The translations under genes were made by a program, and so were the position numbers. Below the pieces are notes generated by a model. It was not told the DNA's origin. It saw nothing but the letters and a program-made list of their open reading frames with translations, and ran no database searches. 64,000 nucleotides of DNA from Candidatus Poribacteria bacterium (lineage in GTDB: Bacteria > Poribacteria > WGA-4E > WGA-3G). Positions within the stretch are counted from its first letter, which is position 1. Each line of letters begins with the position of its first letter. This document shows positions 28,073-36,780 of the stretch, in pieces. The stretch is from the NCBI GenBank assembly GCA_022824265.1, contig JAJEAG010000090.1, positions 27,132 to 91,131 of the forward strand. The letters run 5' to 3'.

Positions 28073-29014
28073 TTGAGGAATTATTTCATAATACTGCTTG
28101 TTCTCACACTTACAGTGATATATACTACTGGATGTGAGAAGCAAATGGTAGATTCTGTGATGGATGTTGTCGATCAACCCGATGTACCATCAAAGGATGA
28201 TCCTGAGGCGTATGCTGTTGCATTAGTTCAATCTGCCATTGATCTATACAAATCTGATGGTAAAGATGCCGTAATATCCTATCACAATGATCCTGCGAAT
28301 ATTGATGGTCAATGGTATGTGTTCATAACTGATGAAAACGACATCTTTATCGCACATGCTCAGAGTCCACATTTGATAGATCAAGATCTTAAAGTACTGC
28401 CAGGAATTGATAGGTTAGACCTTGGGGCTGAAATAGCTATGGCGACAGAAGAAGGGAAGTGGACTGATTATTTGTGGCCGAATCCAGAAACAAACAAATT
28501 GGAACAAAAGCGGACCTGGTCAATTCGGTATGATGGATACCTATTTGCTTCTGGATATTATGTGCCGTGGAAACCAGATCCTGCGACACCTCCTGTTGTT
28601 TCAAAAGAAGATCCAGCGGCGTATACACATGCAATTGTCTTGGAAGCAATTGCGCGTTACGAATATACTGGAAAAGAAGCCACTGCGACCTACTACAACG
28701 ATAAAACTAATATAGATGGTCAGTGGTATGTATTTATTACTGATGAAAACGATCACTTTGTCGCACACGCGCCAAGACCAGACTTCATAGGTACAGATCT
28801 CAAAGATGTTGAATGGCTTGATGAGGATGTTGAACGTCATGATGGGTCAACATTAGGTACAAAAATTGCTATGGCTTCCGTAACAGGAGACTGGATTGAT
28901 TATTTGTGGCCAAATCCGGAAAGTGGTGTAACTGAACTGAAACGCACCTGGGCGATCCGACACGATGGGTATCTGTTCGGTTCAGGTTATTACATTTCAA
29001 CTGAAACACAATAA
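28073..29014 (+). CDS. lipoprotein with two tandem Cache-like sensor domains
   Basis: Translation starts at TTG 28073, which has AAGGAG 7 bases upstream and gives a perfect lipoprotein signal ending in TTGC (Cys about 21). Two homologous domains of about 120 residues follow (about 42-162 and 174-308). Both contain NIDGQWYVFITDEND, AHA, IAMA, DYLWPNPE and RTWxIRxDGYLFxSGYY. These resemble the extracellular single Cache domains that bind small ligands in sensor proteins. Here there is no output domain, so it may be a binding lipoprotein. Anchor side (inner or outer membrane) is not clear: residues after Cys are Glu-Lys. Confidence 0.82.
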   Translation: MRNYFIILLVLTLTVIYTTGCEKQMVDSVMDVVDQPDVPSKDDPEAYAVALVQSAIDLYKSDGKDAVISYHNDPANIDGQWYVFITDENDIFIAHAQSPHLIDQDLKVLPGIDRLDLGAEIAMATEEGKWTDYLWPNPETNKLEQKRTWSIRYDGYLFASGYYVPWKPDPATPPVVSKEDPAAYTHAIVLEAIARYEYTGKEATATYYNDKTNIDGQWYVFITDENDHFVAHAPRPDFIGTDLKDVEWLDEDVERHDGSTLGTKIAMASVTGDWIDYLWPNPESGVTELKRTWAIRHDGYLFGSGYYISTETQ

Positions 29015-29065
29015 GCAATGGAAAATTAGCATGTTTCTTATTAACACTTCTTGTGTTCTTTGCTG

Positions 29066-29109
29066 TTAAACAACAGTGGCGAGGGGTTACCCTCGCCACT
29101 GTTGTTTAA
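29066..29109. terminator. perfect 20-bp hairpin between convergent genes
   Basis: Arms 29066-29085 and 29090-29109 are exactly complementary over 20 bp, with the four-base loop GTTA. The GC-rich top and the AAAC/GTTT ends let it act on both strands, so it probably terminates both the Cache lipoprotein gene and the convergent exported-protein gene. Its core GGCGAGG...CCTCGCC resembles the palindromes at 34.7 and 60.1 kb. Confidence 0.8.
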
Positions 29110-29123
29110 GTTGAATGTAGAGA

Positions 29124-30455
29124 TTAATCTGCTTCTGTAGACTGTGATTGATTTTCATCAAGTTTATCAATTAACTTATCTATCTTATCTACGAGTTTTT
29201 CAATCTTTTTCTCTAATTCATTCTCTGTGGAAGCATCTTTGAGAACCTTGGTGTGAACGTATGGCTTGGTAGTAATAGACGGAGTAACCTTAGTTATGAT
29301 TGGGTCAACATCAATTAACTTTACTATGTCAGATTCATCAAGGACCGTGGTTGACTTTTTGTCAAGATCCTTAACTATAGCAATAACCTTCTGTCTAACC
29401 TCATCAGCATCATTTTTCATATCCTCAGACTGTTTCAGTATCTTTTCCTTCATTTCACTGATTTTTTTGGCATCTGTGATAATTTGTGAGCTGATGAATG
29501 GTTTGAGTTTATATACTCTCTCCTTCATATATGCCTCTTTGTAAGTCTCCCAATCATCAGTGGTTTCAATACCGAATAGACCTAAAGACCATACCTTTGG
29601 ATTCTTTTCAATTTGTACCAAAGCGTCACGTTCCAATAGATATGCCTGATACTCATAAAAACTGCTAATTTTTAACCCATTATCAAGTAACATCTGAAGC
29701 CATTCATCTCGAGGGTATTTTTCATCTACTTCTTCTATGGGATATGGGATTTTGTACTCAAGTAAAATCTTCCGGCCCTTCTTATATGTGTAGTATTTTG
29801 AAGTAGTTGACAACATATTATTATATGCTTCGTCATAAGCTTCACGTAATGCATCAACATTCTGATCCACGTTTTTAGGGAGATGTTGTAATTCTTTGTC
29901 GAACATATCTTTCAAAATATGTGCTTCAACATGAACCTCTGGTGACATTATCCAATCTTTATACTCCGACAGATCCATATCTTTCTTATCAACATAAGTC
30001 TTTACTTGGATTTTGGGATTACCTTTGAGGACATGGGATTCTGTAGATTTATCCACAATCACATGCTCTTCTATATAAGATAGGTCTTCATCAGTTATTT
30101 TTTTAATCAGATCATCTATTTTCTTAGAATTGATAATTTCCTCTGTTAATAAATACTTCAGGGTTTTCTTGATATCATGATCTATATCCTCTTTTACAAA
30201 TATGGGAGGTGTACTAATATCTTTTTTTAATTCTGCAGCGATTGCAGAAAACTGTTCCTTAATATTGGATTGCATTTCCACCCAACGTTCTTTATCTATA
30301 TCTCCAGCAGCTTTTAACATAATTTCCGTCTGTCGTTCCACCCAAGTTTCCCATGGATCATCAACGGTTTTAGTGTCGGCATTAACCATATAAAGGGCAG
30401 TTAATCCCAAAATCATCAGGAGTGCAATAGTGAGTGTAGTTCTATAGGTATTCAT
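29124..30455 (-). CDS. exported or membrane-anchored coiled-coil protein of unknown function
   Basis: A 443-residue product with an N-terminal hydrophobic segment (about 8-25) that is a signal peptide or anchor. The remainder is very rich in Lys, Asp and Glu with no recognisable domain. Several predicted coiled stretches appear (about 85-125, 330-370) and the last 30 residues form a clear heptad run (LEKKIEKLVDKIDKLIDKLD). It has its own promoter and a GGAG site, and ends at the shared hairpin. I recognise no family. Confidence 0.65.
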   Translation of the reverse strand: MNTYRTTLTIALLMILGLTALYMVNADTKTVDDPWETWVERQTEIMLKAAGDIDKERWVEMQSNIKEQFSAIAAELKKDISTPPIFVKEDIDHDIKKTLKYLLTEEIINSKKIDDLIKKITDEDLSYIEEHVIVDKSTESHVLKGNPKIQVKTYVDKKDMDLSEYKDWIMSPEVHVEAHILKDMFDKELQHLPKNVDQNVDALREAYDEAYNNMLSTTSKYYTYKKGRKILLEYKIPYPIEEVDEKYPRDEWLQMLLDNGLKISSFYEYQAYLLERDALVQIEKNPKVWSLGLFGIETTDDWETYKEAYMKERVYKLKPFISSQIITDAKKISEMKEKILKQSEDMKNDADEVRQKVIAIVKDLDKKSTTVLDESDIVKLIDVDPIITKVTPSITTKPYVHTKVLKDASTENELEKKIEKLVDKIDKLIDKLDENQSQSTEAD

Positions 30456-30486
30456 TGTAATTCTCCATAATTGTTATTTCATAAAT

Positions 30487-30516
30487 AGAATAAATTTGCT
30501 TAATGATAGTTGTCAA
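30487..30516 (-). promoter_or_regulatory. promoter for the exported coiled-coil protein gene
   Basis: Reading the minus strand, TTGACA (30516-30511) and TATTCT (30492-30487) are 18 bases apart. A GGAG ribosome site follows before the ATG at 30455. Confidence 0.55.
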
Positions 30517-30579
30517 TATCTGTTGGTGAATAGTTTGACTATTCTTTCGGATAGATTATCTTTTTATACACCTATTTTC

Positions 30580-31668
30580 CTACATTGTTCCATTATCTTT
30601 TTTATTGTTACTTTCAAAAAGATTCAGGATTGCCCTTACTGCTTTCTCTGTATCTCGGAGGATATTGTTCTGTTGATGTAACGCTAATATTCTATCAATT
30701 TCCCGCGATAATTCCTCAAGACCACAGAGAGTCAATATTGACTGTTCTTGCATATAACGATAAACTTCACACCTTTTATGTTGTTTCCGTCTTTTCTGTG
30801 TGAGTGATAGAACTATCACCTTGCAACCACTGGATGCCGCTTCACATACCATTGAAAAACTGTCTGCTGTGACGATTAGTAAATCACTTACTGATAGAAT
30901 GGTTTGATACGGATCATCAAGTGCTGAAGGTGTATCAGGATCAATGAACAATGAACACCAATCTGCATTTGCAGACTTTGATTTTAGGTAATTAGAAACA
31001 TCTGTAGGTGTTCGTCGAGATGTTGTTAGTAATAATTGCGCGTTGATGGTTTTAGCAACTGTATCACATATTGTATGCAGCTGTTTCGCGTCTTCAACCG
31101 TTATTGTCTCGTACCGATCTGTTCCTCCTAAGAGGATTCCAATGACCGTCCCTTCTTGTAGTTGTAGGACTTGTTTCAGATGGTCTTGTTTCGTCTTCAG
31201 TATGTCAGGAGAAATTGGGTTTGGCACTCCTATTGTTTTACATACATTGTTTCGGTCTTTAGCACTATTCCATGATAGCATCGGTAGAATTGCAAGGTCA
31301 AAATGTCGGATACCTATCGGTGAAGGTCTGCGACAGGTGACTGTTTTAGCATTGAGGAGTTTACCGAGAAGTAAATTAACAGCAGCTACAGAAGAACCAG
31401 TCGAAAGAACTAAGTCTATATCTTGGATTTGTAAAATTGCGTGGTAGGAAGAAGTAGTAAGACTCCAACGAAGAAGGAAACGTATGATTGAGGTTGACAG
31501 GGGTATGCCAGCGGAAACACGCGTGATTACGCGTAGGAGATTATCACGCCATTTATGCTGAAATTCTATCTCAAGCCATTCCACGCGGCAATCCGACATT
31601 TTTTCTACAATGCCTAATGATTGTTTGTAATGCCCTGGCTTTTTATCACTTAAGACAACAATATTCAT
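30580..31668 (-). CDS. mitochondrial fission ELM1-like protein
   Basis: The 362-residue protein has the pattern of the ELM1 family (PF06258): VVLSDKKPGHYKQSLGI at the start, VLSTGSSVAAVNLLLGKLL, a second Rossmann-like half starting VIGILLGGTDRY, LLLTTSRRTP, and SVSDLLIVTADSFSMVCEAASSGCKVIVL. This is a GT-B-like glycosyltransferase fold. Bacterial homologues are often near envelope glycan genes, but the reaction has not been established. Its ATG overlaps the stop of the lipoprotein gene upstream (ATGA), so the two are translated together. Confidence 0.8.
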   Translation of the reverse strand: MNIVVLSDKKPGHYKQSLGIVEKMSDCRVEWLEIEFQHKWRDNLLRVITRVSAGIPLSTSIIRFLLRWSLTTSSYHAILQIQDIDLVLSTGSSVAAVNLLLGKLLNAKTVTCRRPSPIGIRHFDLAILPMLSWNSAKDRNNVCKTIGVPNPISPDILKTKQDHLKQVLQLQEGTVIGILLGGTDRYETITVEDAKQLHTICDTVAKTINAQLLLTTSRRTPTDVSNYLKSKSANADWCSLFIDPDTPSALDDPYQTILSVSDLLIVTADSFSMVCEAASSGCKVIVLSLTQKRRKQHKRCEVYRYMQEQSILTLCGLEELSREIDRILALHQQNNILRDTEKAVRAILNLFESNNKKDNGTM

Positions 31669-32417
31669 TGTAAATTATATTCAATCAATTCAGAAATGCC
31701 GCGTTCATCTTCAATTTTAACTATGCCTATATAAGGGACAAACCAGATTGTTTGATCGCGTATGATTGACACTTCATTAGACAATACGGTTTGCATGATT
31801 TTTGTATTATATTTGATTTGAAATGTTGTCTCAAACATGCCTACGGGGGATTCAATGGTCTCTTCGCTAAGAACTACTCCTTCAACCATGAAATGCACCT
31901 CAAAAGGAAAATTAAGGAGTGTCAGGTTTTGTAAAGATATATTTCCATTGACTTCTGCATTGAGAACATTCCATTGAGAATTGGAAATCAAAGGAATTTG
32001 GAGGAAAACCAGATCGGGATACGTAATTTGTTCAAGTGTCACATTTACTTCCAAGCCTTCGAATTCATCTTTTACAGATGTAAGGAGATCGGTCTGTATA
32101 TAGCGATCTATCTGTTCGCCAACATCAAAAAGTATCTGATTCTGATTAACACTGAAGAATGTCGGATTTAGGAAATCAATTTCTGTTTCGGTAATTGAAG
32201 GTTTATAGGTAAAGGTAAGATAATCTTGATCTTGAGAGTCTTTTCTGTCTATAACTTCCCGTATCCATTCTGATCCGTCAGCATTTCTATAAACCCATCT
32301 GCTACCAACAGCATCGGGGAAGTAGTTCGGTTTTGTCTTGGTAGGTTCTGGTAGTTCATCGGAACCACATGCAACAAGCAACAAGGTAATGCATAGTGTG
32401 AAAAATAATATCCTCAT
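31665..32417 (-). CDS. putative lipoprotein coupled to the ELM1-like gene
   Basis: The start at ATG 32417 gives MRILFFTLCITLLLVACGSDE, a textbook lipoprotein signal with the modified Cys at about 17; an extended open frame to 32492 would bury this signal. The mature 234 residues begin PKPNYFP-like and are mostly beta-rich (GSRWVYRNADGSEWIREV), resembling small YARHG- or DUF-type beta lipoproteins without a firm match. The 4-base overlap with the following gene points to a joint function, perhaps at the envelope. Confidence 0.75.
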   Translation of the reverse strand: MRILFFTLCITLLLVACGSDELPEPTKTKPNYFPDAVGSRWVYRNADGSEWIREVIDRKDSQDQDYLTFTYKPSITETEIDFLNPTFFSVNQNQILFDVGEQIDRYIQTDLLTSVKDEFEGLEVNVTLEQITYPDLVFLQIPLISNSQWNVLNAEVNGNISLQNLTLLNFPFEVHFMVEGVVLSEETIESPVGMFETTFQIKYNTKIMQTVLSNEVSIIRDQTIWFVPYIGIVKIEDERGISELIEYNLQ

Positions 32418-32465
32418 TTTATCTAAGATTCTACATTTTACTTGAAATGTTAGCCAGTAGAAATT

Positions 32466-32502
32466 AGGTGAAATGTGCGAGAAAAAACGCATTTCACCTC
32501 TT
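32466..32502 (+). terminator. possible terminator hairpin
   Basis: AGGTGAAATG (32466-32475) pairs with CATTTCACCT (32490-32499), with an extra CG/CG pair after a two-base bulge, and is followed on the plus strand by CTTTTTATTTA. No plus-strand gene ends here, so it may instead protect or end the minus-strand transcript of the 93-residue gene. Confidence 0.4.
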
Positions 32503-32560
32503 TTTATTTATCTGTAGACTCTTCTTTTATACCAAATTAACCGATTCGTCTTATTTACAC

Positions 32561-32580
32561 GGGAGAGGAAACCTCGTCCC
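32561..32580. repeat. GC-rich intergenic palindrome (imperfect)
   Basis: GGGA-GAGG-AAA-CCTC-G-TCCC forms an eight-pair hairpin with one bulged base and is followed by TAC. It resembles the GGCGAGG-type palindromes elsewhere in the window. Confidence 0.45.
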
Positions 32581-32736
32581 TACTTACAGTTCTTTGATCT
32601 CGGCAGAAGGCATATTTGGCATTCTGCATTGGTTAGGAAACCGCCAAATCAAAAAATCAATGCTACAAATCATGGCAAATGCCATACGCGCATTCGCCTC
32701 AAGACATTTATGTAATTGAAACTGCAGGAAGTCGTA

Positions 32737-33018
32737 TCAGGAAACTTTTAGGGTTCTATCCAGTTCGTTCCCTTTTCGATCTACAGTTTTGTTGATATCT
32801 TCAGAGTTAACTCGTGTCATAATTATCAAAGGCATATCCAATAACCGCATCAAGTTTCGCAACATATAATTTATATCGGTATTCTGTATACCATTGAGGA
32901 ATATGATTTCACAACCATTTTCATCAGACAATTTGTGACTTTCCTTGACTACTGATTTTGTGACCGTATCTAAACCCTTTCTTTTGATAGCATCAGGACC
33001 TATAATAATCCGAATCAT
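32737..33018 (-). CDS. small conserved-looking hypothetical protein
   Basis: A 93-residue frame starting at ATG 33018 with AGGAG 11 bases upstream. The sequence alternates hydrophobic strands and helices (MIRIIIGPDAIKRKG, GCEIIFLNG, MPLIIMTRVN), suggesting a small alpha/beta fold. No family was recognised. A ribosome site and normal composition support it; no neighbour suggests a role. Confidence 0.5.
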   Translation of the reverse strand: MIRIIIGPDAIKRKGLDTVTKSVVKESHKLSDENGCEIIFLNGIQNTDINYMLRNLMRLLDMPLIIMTRVNSEDINKTVDRKGNELDRTLKVS

Positions 33019-33109
33019 ATTAGTGGATACTCCTATGATTTATATATACGCGTATACAGTCAAGTAAAGATAACTATACTCAGCATTGCGTTCTAACATA
33101 CTTTACTAT

Positions 33110-34483
33110 TTATGCAAAACCGATGTATCGAGCGATAAAGAAAATAGCAAAATAGTGGACGAGTGGATTTACTTCTTTATGCCTTCTGGTGACTAATTTT
33201 AGAAATGAAATAGAAATGAAACCGAATGCGATTCCTTCAGTAATACTGAATGACAGCGGCATCATAAATACAGTCAGTGCAGCTGGAATAGATTCAGTAA
33301 AATCATCCCAATTGATATTGATTAGATCTTTCAACATCAGGCATCCCACAGCTATTAATGCAGGTCCAATAATCGGGTGAAGTAAAGTAGTTATTGTTGT
33401 TGGATTTCCATTGATCGCCGTAGTAGTCATTGAAGGAACATCTCCACCGACAATTTCAATCAATGGTGAGAAAAACAGAGCTAACAGCATCAAAATTCCA
33501 ACTACAACTGAAGTTAATCCTGTTCGACCACCTTCAGCAATACCGGAAGCACTTTCAATATAACATGTTACTGTGGATGTGCCAAGGCATGCTCCTCCTA
33601 CTGAACCGATTGCATCTGTCAATAGTGCTTGCCGTGCCTTTGATAGTTTACCATCTTCCAGCAAATCTGCTTCGTGTCCTGTAGCCGTAAGCGTTCCAAT
33701 ACTATCAAACATATCCACAGAAAAGAATACAAAAATGATAGGGATCAGTTCAATTTTGCTGAAGATTTCTTTAAAACTAAATTTAAAAAGTGTTGGTTCT
33801 ATTGATGGTGGTGCTGATACCCACTTATTAACAGGAACAAAATCAACAGTTCCTACAACTAATGCGAGAGCGGTTGTAGCGAGTATCCCCATTAGAATTG
33901 CTCCACGTACTCTAAGTACCAGAAGTGTCAAGATAACTAAGATTCCAAATATTGATACTAACACGGGTGTTGAATGTATATTTCCAAGAGATACATACGT
34001 TGTCCCATGAATAGTAATGATTCCACTCATCTGTAATCCAATAAATGCAATAAACAATCCAATACCTACAGCAATCGCGTTATGAAGAGCAGATGGCAAT
34101 GCATTCATTACTGCTTCACGTAACCCTACGAATGAAAGGATGGTGAACAACATACCTGAAATGAAAACAATTCCTAATGCATCTTGCCAAGCCAGTCCTA
34201 ATGCTGCAGGATTGCAAACGCTAAAGACAAAATATGCATTGATCCCCATACCGGGGGCAAGTGCAACAGGATAATTGGTCATGAATGCCATAAGGATAGT
34301 CGCACCTGCACTTGAAAGACAAGTTGCAACCATTACTGCTCCACTGTCCATTCCAGCAATTGACAGAAGCGTAGGTTGAACAAATATGATGTATGATAAA
34401 GTCGTAAAGGTTGTAAAACCTGCAACAATTTCTCGTCTAACGGATGTACCGTTTTCTTTTAGACGGAACAATTTTTCTAACAT
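33110..34483 (-). CDS. NCS2/AzgA-family purine (guanine/hypoxanthine) permease
   Basis: A 457-residue, 12-14-helix nucleobase:proton symporter. ATG 34483 is preferred over TTG 34495 because GGGAG lies 5 bases before it. Family landmarks: EIVAGFTTFTTLSYIIFVQP near the start, TNYPVALAPGMGINAYFVF in helix 3, FVFFSVDMFDSIGTLTATG with the substrate-binding Asp in helix 8, and the helix-10 region TSTVTCYIESASGIAEGGRTGLT. These are typical of AzgA rather than the uracil/xanthine branch. The gene is preceded by a ten-base perfect palindrome (34501-34510), a possible regulatory site. Confidence 0.9.
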   Translation of the reverse strand: MLEKLFRLKENGTSVRREIVAGFTTFTTLSYIIFVQPTLLSIAGMDSGAVMVATCLSSAGATILMAFMTNYPVALAPGMGINAYFVFSVCNPAALGLAWQDALGIVFISGMLFTILSFVGLREAVMNALPSALHNAIAVGIGLFIAFIGLQMSGIITIHGTTYVSLGNIHSTPVLVSIFGILVILTLLVLRVRGAILMGILATTALALVVGTVDFVPVNKWVSAPPSIEPTLFKFSFKEIFSKIELIPIIFVFFSVDMFDSIGTLTATGHEADLLEDGKLSKARQALLTDAIGSVGGACLGTSTVTCYIESASGIAEGGRTGLTSVVVGILMLLALFFSPLIEIVGGDVPSMTTTAINGNPTTITTLLHPIIGPALIAVGCLMLKDLININWDDFTESIPAALTVFMMPLSFSITEGIAFGFISISFLKLVTRRHKEVNPLVHYFAIFFIARYIGFA

Positions 34484-34500
34484 AACCTCTCCCAATTAGG

Positions 34501-34510
34501 ATTCGCGAAT
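34501..34510. promoter_or_regulatory. ten-base perfect palindrome upstream of the purine permease
   Basis: ATTCGCGAAT reads the same on both strands and lies 18-27 bases before the permease ATG. It could be an operator; no matching second site was seen. Confidence 0.3.
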
Positions 34511-34557
34511 TGAGAATCATTTCTTATGTTAACGTGTGATCAGTATCGGAGATTTAT

Positions 34558-34616
34558 TGTAGCGCAAACTGTCAGTTTGTGATGTGCAAATTTGCAAACT
34601 AACAGTTTGCGCTACA
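34558..34616. repeat. 22-bp inverted repeat with 15-base loop
   Basis: Arms 34558-34579 and 34595-34616 are complementary over 22 positions with one mismatch (C/T at the fifteenth-sixteenth base). The outer ends read TGTAGCGCAAACTGT. The 59-base unit has no coding content and could be a miniature mobile or REP-type element. It lies between the permease and PEPCK genes. Confidence 0.8.
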
Positions 34617-34687
34617 TAATTCGGTTTTCAAACCGCAGCTATATGGGTATGTGAGTAGAATTCAAGACAAAATCACATCTTCATCGT

Positions 34688-34708
34688 GGGTGCGAGGTTG
34701 CCTCGCCC
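34688..34708. repeat. GC-rich palindrome, family copy A
   Basis: GGG-T-GCGAGG-TTG-CCTCGC-CC: six perfect pairs around a three-base loop, extended past a bulged T. Confidence 0.6.
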
Positions 34709-34732
34709 TCAGAAAGAAAGATGGTTCTAATC

Positions 34733-34751
34733 GGGCGGGGAGACCCCGCCC
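34733..34751. repeat. GC-rich palindrome, family copy B
   Basis: GGGCGGGG-AGA-CCCCGCCC: eight perfect pairs, three-base loop, followed by CTAC. Same form as the copy at 60064-60082. It lies 26 bases past the end of the PEPCK gene on the minus strand and might also serve as its terminator. Confidence 0.65.
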
Positions 34752-34776
34752 CTACAAGTGGCTTACGAGATATGGT

Positions 34777-36570
34777 CTATTGTTTTTCACGTAAACGGGT
34801 TTCTAATGCATCTAATTCATCGTATAGAGCCTTAGGGAGTCTTTCCTCAAATCGTTCATAATGTTCCCGTATAGACTCAATTTCATTCAACCACTCATCA
34901 GTATCAACATCAAGAAGTTCATCCATTTGAGCATCGGTTACATCTATTCCAGATGTATCTATTGCACCTTCAGCGGGTGTATAACCGATTGGTGTTTCAA
35001 CAGCATCGCTTTTTCCACTGATACGTTCAACAATCCATTTTAGGACACGACTGTTTTCACCAAAGCCGGGCCAGAGCCATCCTCCATCTTCATCTTTGCG
35101 GAACCAATTGACATAGAAGATTTTGGGTAGTTTATCTTCATCGGTTTTTTGCCCCATTTCCAACCAATGTGCGAAGTAGTCGCCCATGTTATATCCGCAG
35201 AAGGGAAGCATAGCCATTGGATCGCGACGAAGTTCTCCAACAGTTCCTGCGGCAGCAGCAGTGCGTTCAGAGGAAGCAATTGAACCGATAAATGTTCCAT
35301 GTTGCCAATTGAATGCTTCAAATACGAGTGGTACTGTAGAGGCGCGTCGTCCCCCGAATAGGATCGCTGAAATGGGTACTCCGTTTGGATTTTCCCAATT
35401 CGGATCGATGATTGGACATTGTGCTGCAGGTGTTGTATATCTGGCATTTGGGTGTGCAGCGGTTTTCTCATCACCTGGATGCCACTCTTCACCGAGCCAA
35501 CTTGTAACCGTGTCTGGTTCATCATCGCTCATCTCTTCCCACCATACATCTGTATCCTCAGTGAGTGCAGCATTTGTAAAGATTGAGTTTGATTCAAGTG
35601 TGTGCATGGCATTGGGGTTGGTGTCCATTGATGTACCGGGGGCAACCCCGAAAAATCCTGCTTCTGGATTAATGGCGTAGAGTCTACCATCTTCACCAAA
35701 TTTCATCCATGCAATGTCGTCACCGATTGTTTCTGCTTTCCATCCCGGAATAGTTGGTGTGAGCATTGCAAGGTTAGTTTTACCACAAGCACTGGGAAAC
35801 GCTGCTGCGATATAAGTCTTTTCACCTTCTGGACTTGTTAGACCTAAAATGAGCATGTGTTCTGCCATCCACCCATCGTTTTTCGCCATAATAGAGGCAA
35901 TTCGGAGTGCATAGCATTTCTTACCAAGTAATGCATTTCCACCATACCCACTGCCGTAAGACCAGATAGAACGTTCTTCTGGAAAGTGAACAATATATTT
36001 GTTATCCGGATTGCAGGGCCATGAAACATCTTCTTGACCTTCTTCAAGAGGCATTCCAACAGAGTGTAAACAAGGGACAAAGTCACCATCTTCTCCTAAT
36101 ATATCTAATACCTCTTTACCCATTCGTGTCATAATCCGCATATTGACAACAACATAAGGTGAATCACTTATTTCAACACCGATATGTGAAATCGGAGAAC
36201 CGAGAGGACCCATGCTAAAGGGAACAACATACATTGTTCGTCCTTTCATACACCCCTTAAATAGCCCTTTTAACGTCTCCTTCATTTCATCTGGATCATG
36301 CCAATTGTTAGTGGGTCCTGCCTCAGCTGGGGTTTTGGCGCATATATAGGTTCTTCCTTCAACGCGAGCGACATCTGCAGGATTAGACCGTGCGAGGTAA
36401 CTTCCAGGTCGTTTATCCGGATTCAACCGAACAAATGTTCCCTTTTGAACTAACATCTCACATAACCGGTCATTTTCTTCCTGAGAACCATCGCACCAAT
36501 AGATTTCATCAGGCTGGCATAGTTCTGCTGCTTCGTTCACCCAACTGAGCAGTTTATTATTGTTTGTCAT
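34777..36570 (-). CDS. pckG: phosphoenolpyruvate carboxykinase (GTP)
   Basis: PckG interconverts oxaloacetate and phosphoenolpyruvate with GTP, linking the TCA cycle to gluconeogenesis. ATG 36570 sits 6 bases after AGGAGG and gives 597 residues, normal for the GTP-dependent type. The P-loop is [13 protein letters not shown], the metal site [21 protein letters not shown], and the mobile lid region and Cys are in the [10 protein letters not shown] and [12 protein letters not shown] segments. The N-terminal CDGSQEEND... and [16 protein letters not shown] match the family. It has a strong promoter of its own. Confidence 0.95.
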   Translation of the reverse strand: MTNNNKLLSWVNEAAELCQPDEIYWCDGSQEENDRLCEMLVQKGTFVRLNPDKRPGSYLARSNPADVARVEGRTYICAKTPAEAGPTNNWHDPDEMKETLKGLFKGCMKGRTMYVVPFSMGPLGSPISHIGVEISDSPYVVVNMRIMTRMGKEVLDILGEDGDFVPCLHSVGMPLEEGQEDVSWPCNPDNKYIVHFPEERSIWSYGSGYGGNALLGKKCYALRIASIMAKNDGWMAEHMLILGLTSPEGEKTYIAAAFPSACGKTNLAMLTPTIPGWKAETIGDDIAWMKFGEDGRLYAINPEAGFFGVAPGTSMDTNPNAMHTLESNSIFTNAALTEDTDVWWEEMSDDEPDTVTSWLGEEWHPGDEKTAAHPNARYTTPAAQCPIIDPNWENPNGVPISAILFGGRRASTVPLVFEAFNWQHGTFIGSIASSERTAAAAGTVGELRRDPMAMLPFCGYNMGDYFAHWLEMGQKTDEDKLPKIFYVNWFRKDEDGGWLWPGFGENSRVLKWIVERISGKSDAVETPIGYTPAEGAIDTSGIDVTDAQMDELLDVDTDEWLNEIESIREHYERFEERLPKALYDELDALETRLREKQ

Positions 36571-36595
36571 CAAAATCCTCCTATTGAATTAGTAA

Positions 36596-36624
36596 ACTAT
36601 ATCACAGTAGATATAAAGTTGCAA
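36596..36624 (-). promoter_or_regulatory. promoter for pckG
   Basis: On the minus strand TTGCAA (36624-36619), a 17-base spacer and TATAGT (36601-36596) with an extended TGA before the -10. Predicted start is about 20 bases before the pckG ATG. Confidence 0.7.
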
Positions 36625-36780
36625 TCAAGTTATATAAAATATATAGAATTAAAATAAATAATCATGTCTTTTTTTATGATAATTCAACTAATTTATTGTT
36701 TGTCAAATATCATTTTAATTTTAACCATCAAGACGTAGAAATTCCAATAAAGTTGAAGGTCATCTATGGGAACAACAATG

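Larger units (their letters stand above)
32418..32736. other. 319-base gap with two palindromes, no gene seen
   Basis: This stretch contains a hairpin with a T-rich tail (32466-32502) and a GC-rich imperfect palindrome (32561-32580). A short open frame on the plus strand (32468-32719) has no ribosome site, no family match and spans both palindromes, so it is not counted as a gene. Confidence 0.6.

Noticed and set aside
32468..32719. 83-residue plus-strand open frame
   Set aside because: It spans two palindromes, has no ribosome site and no family signal.
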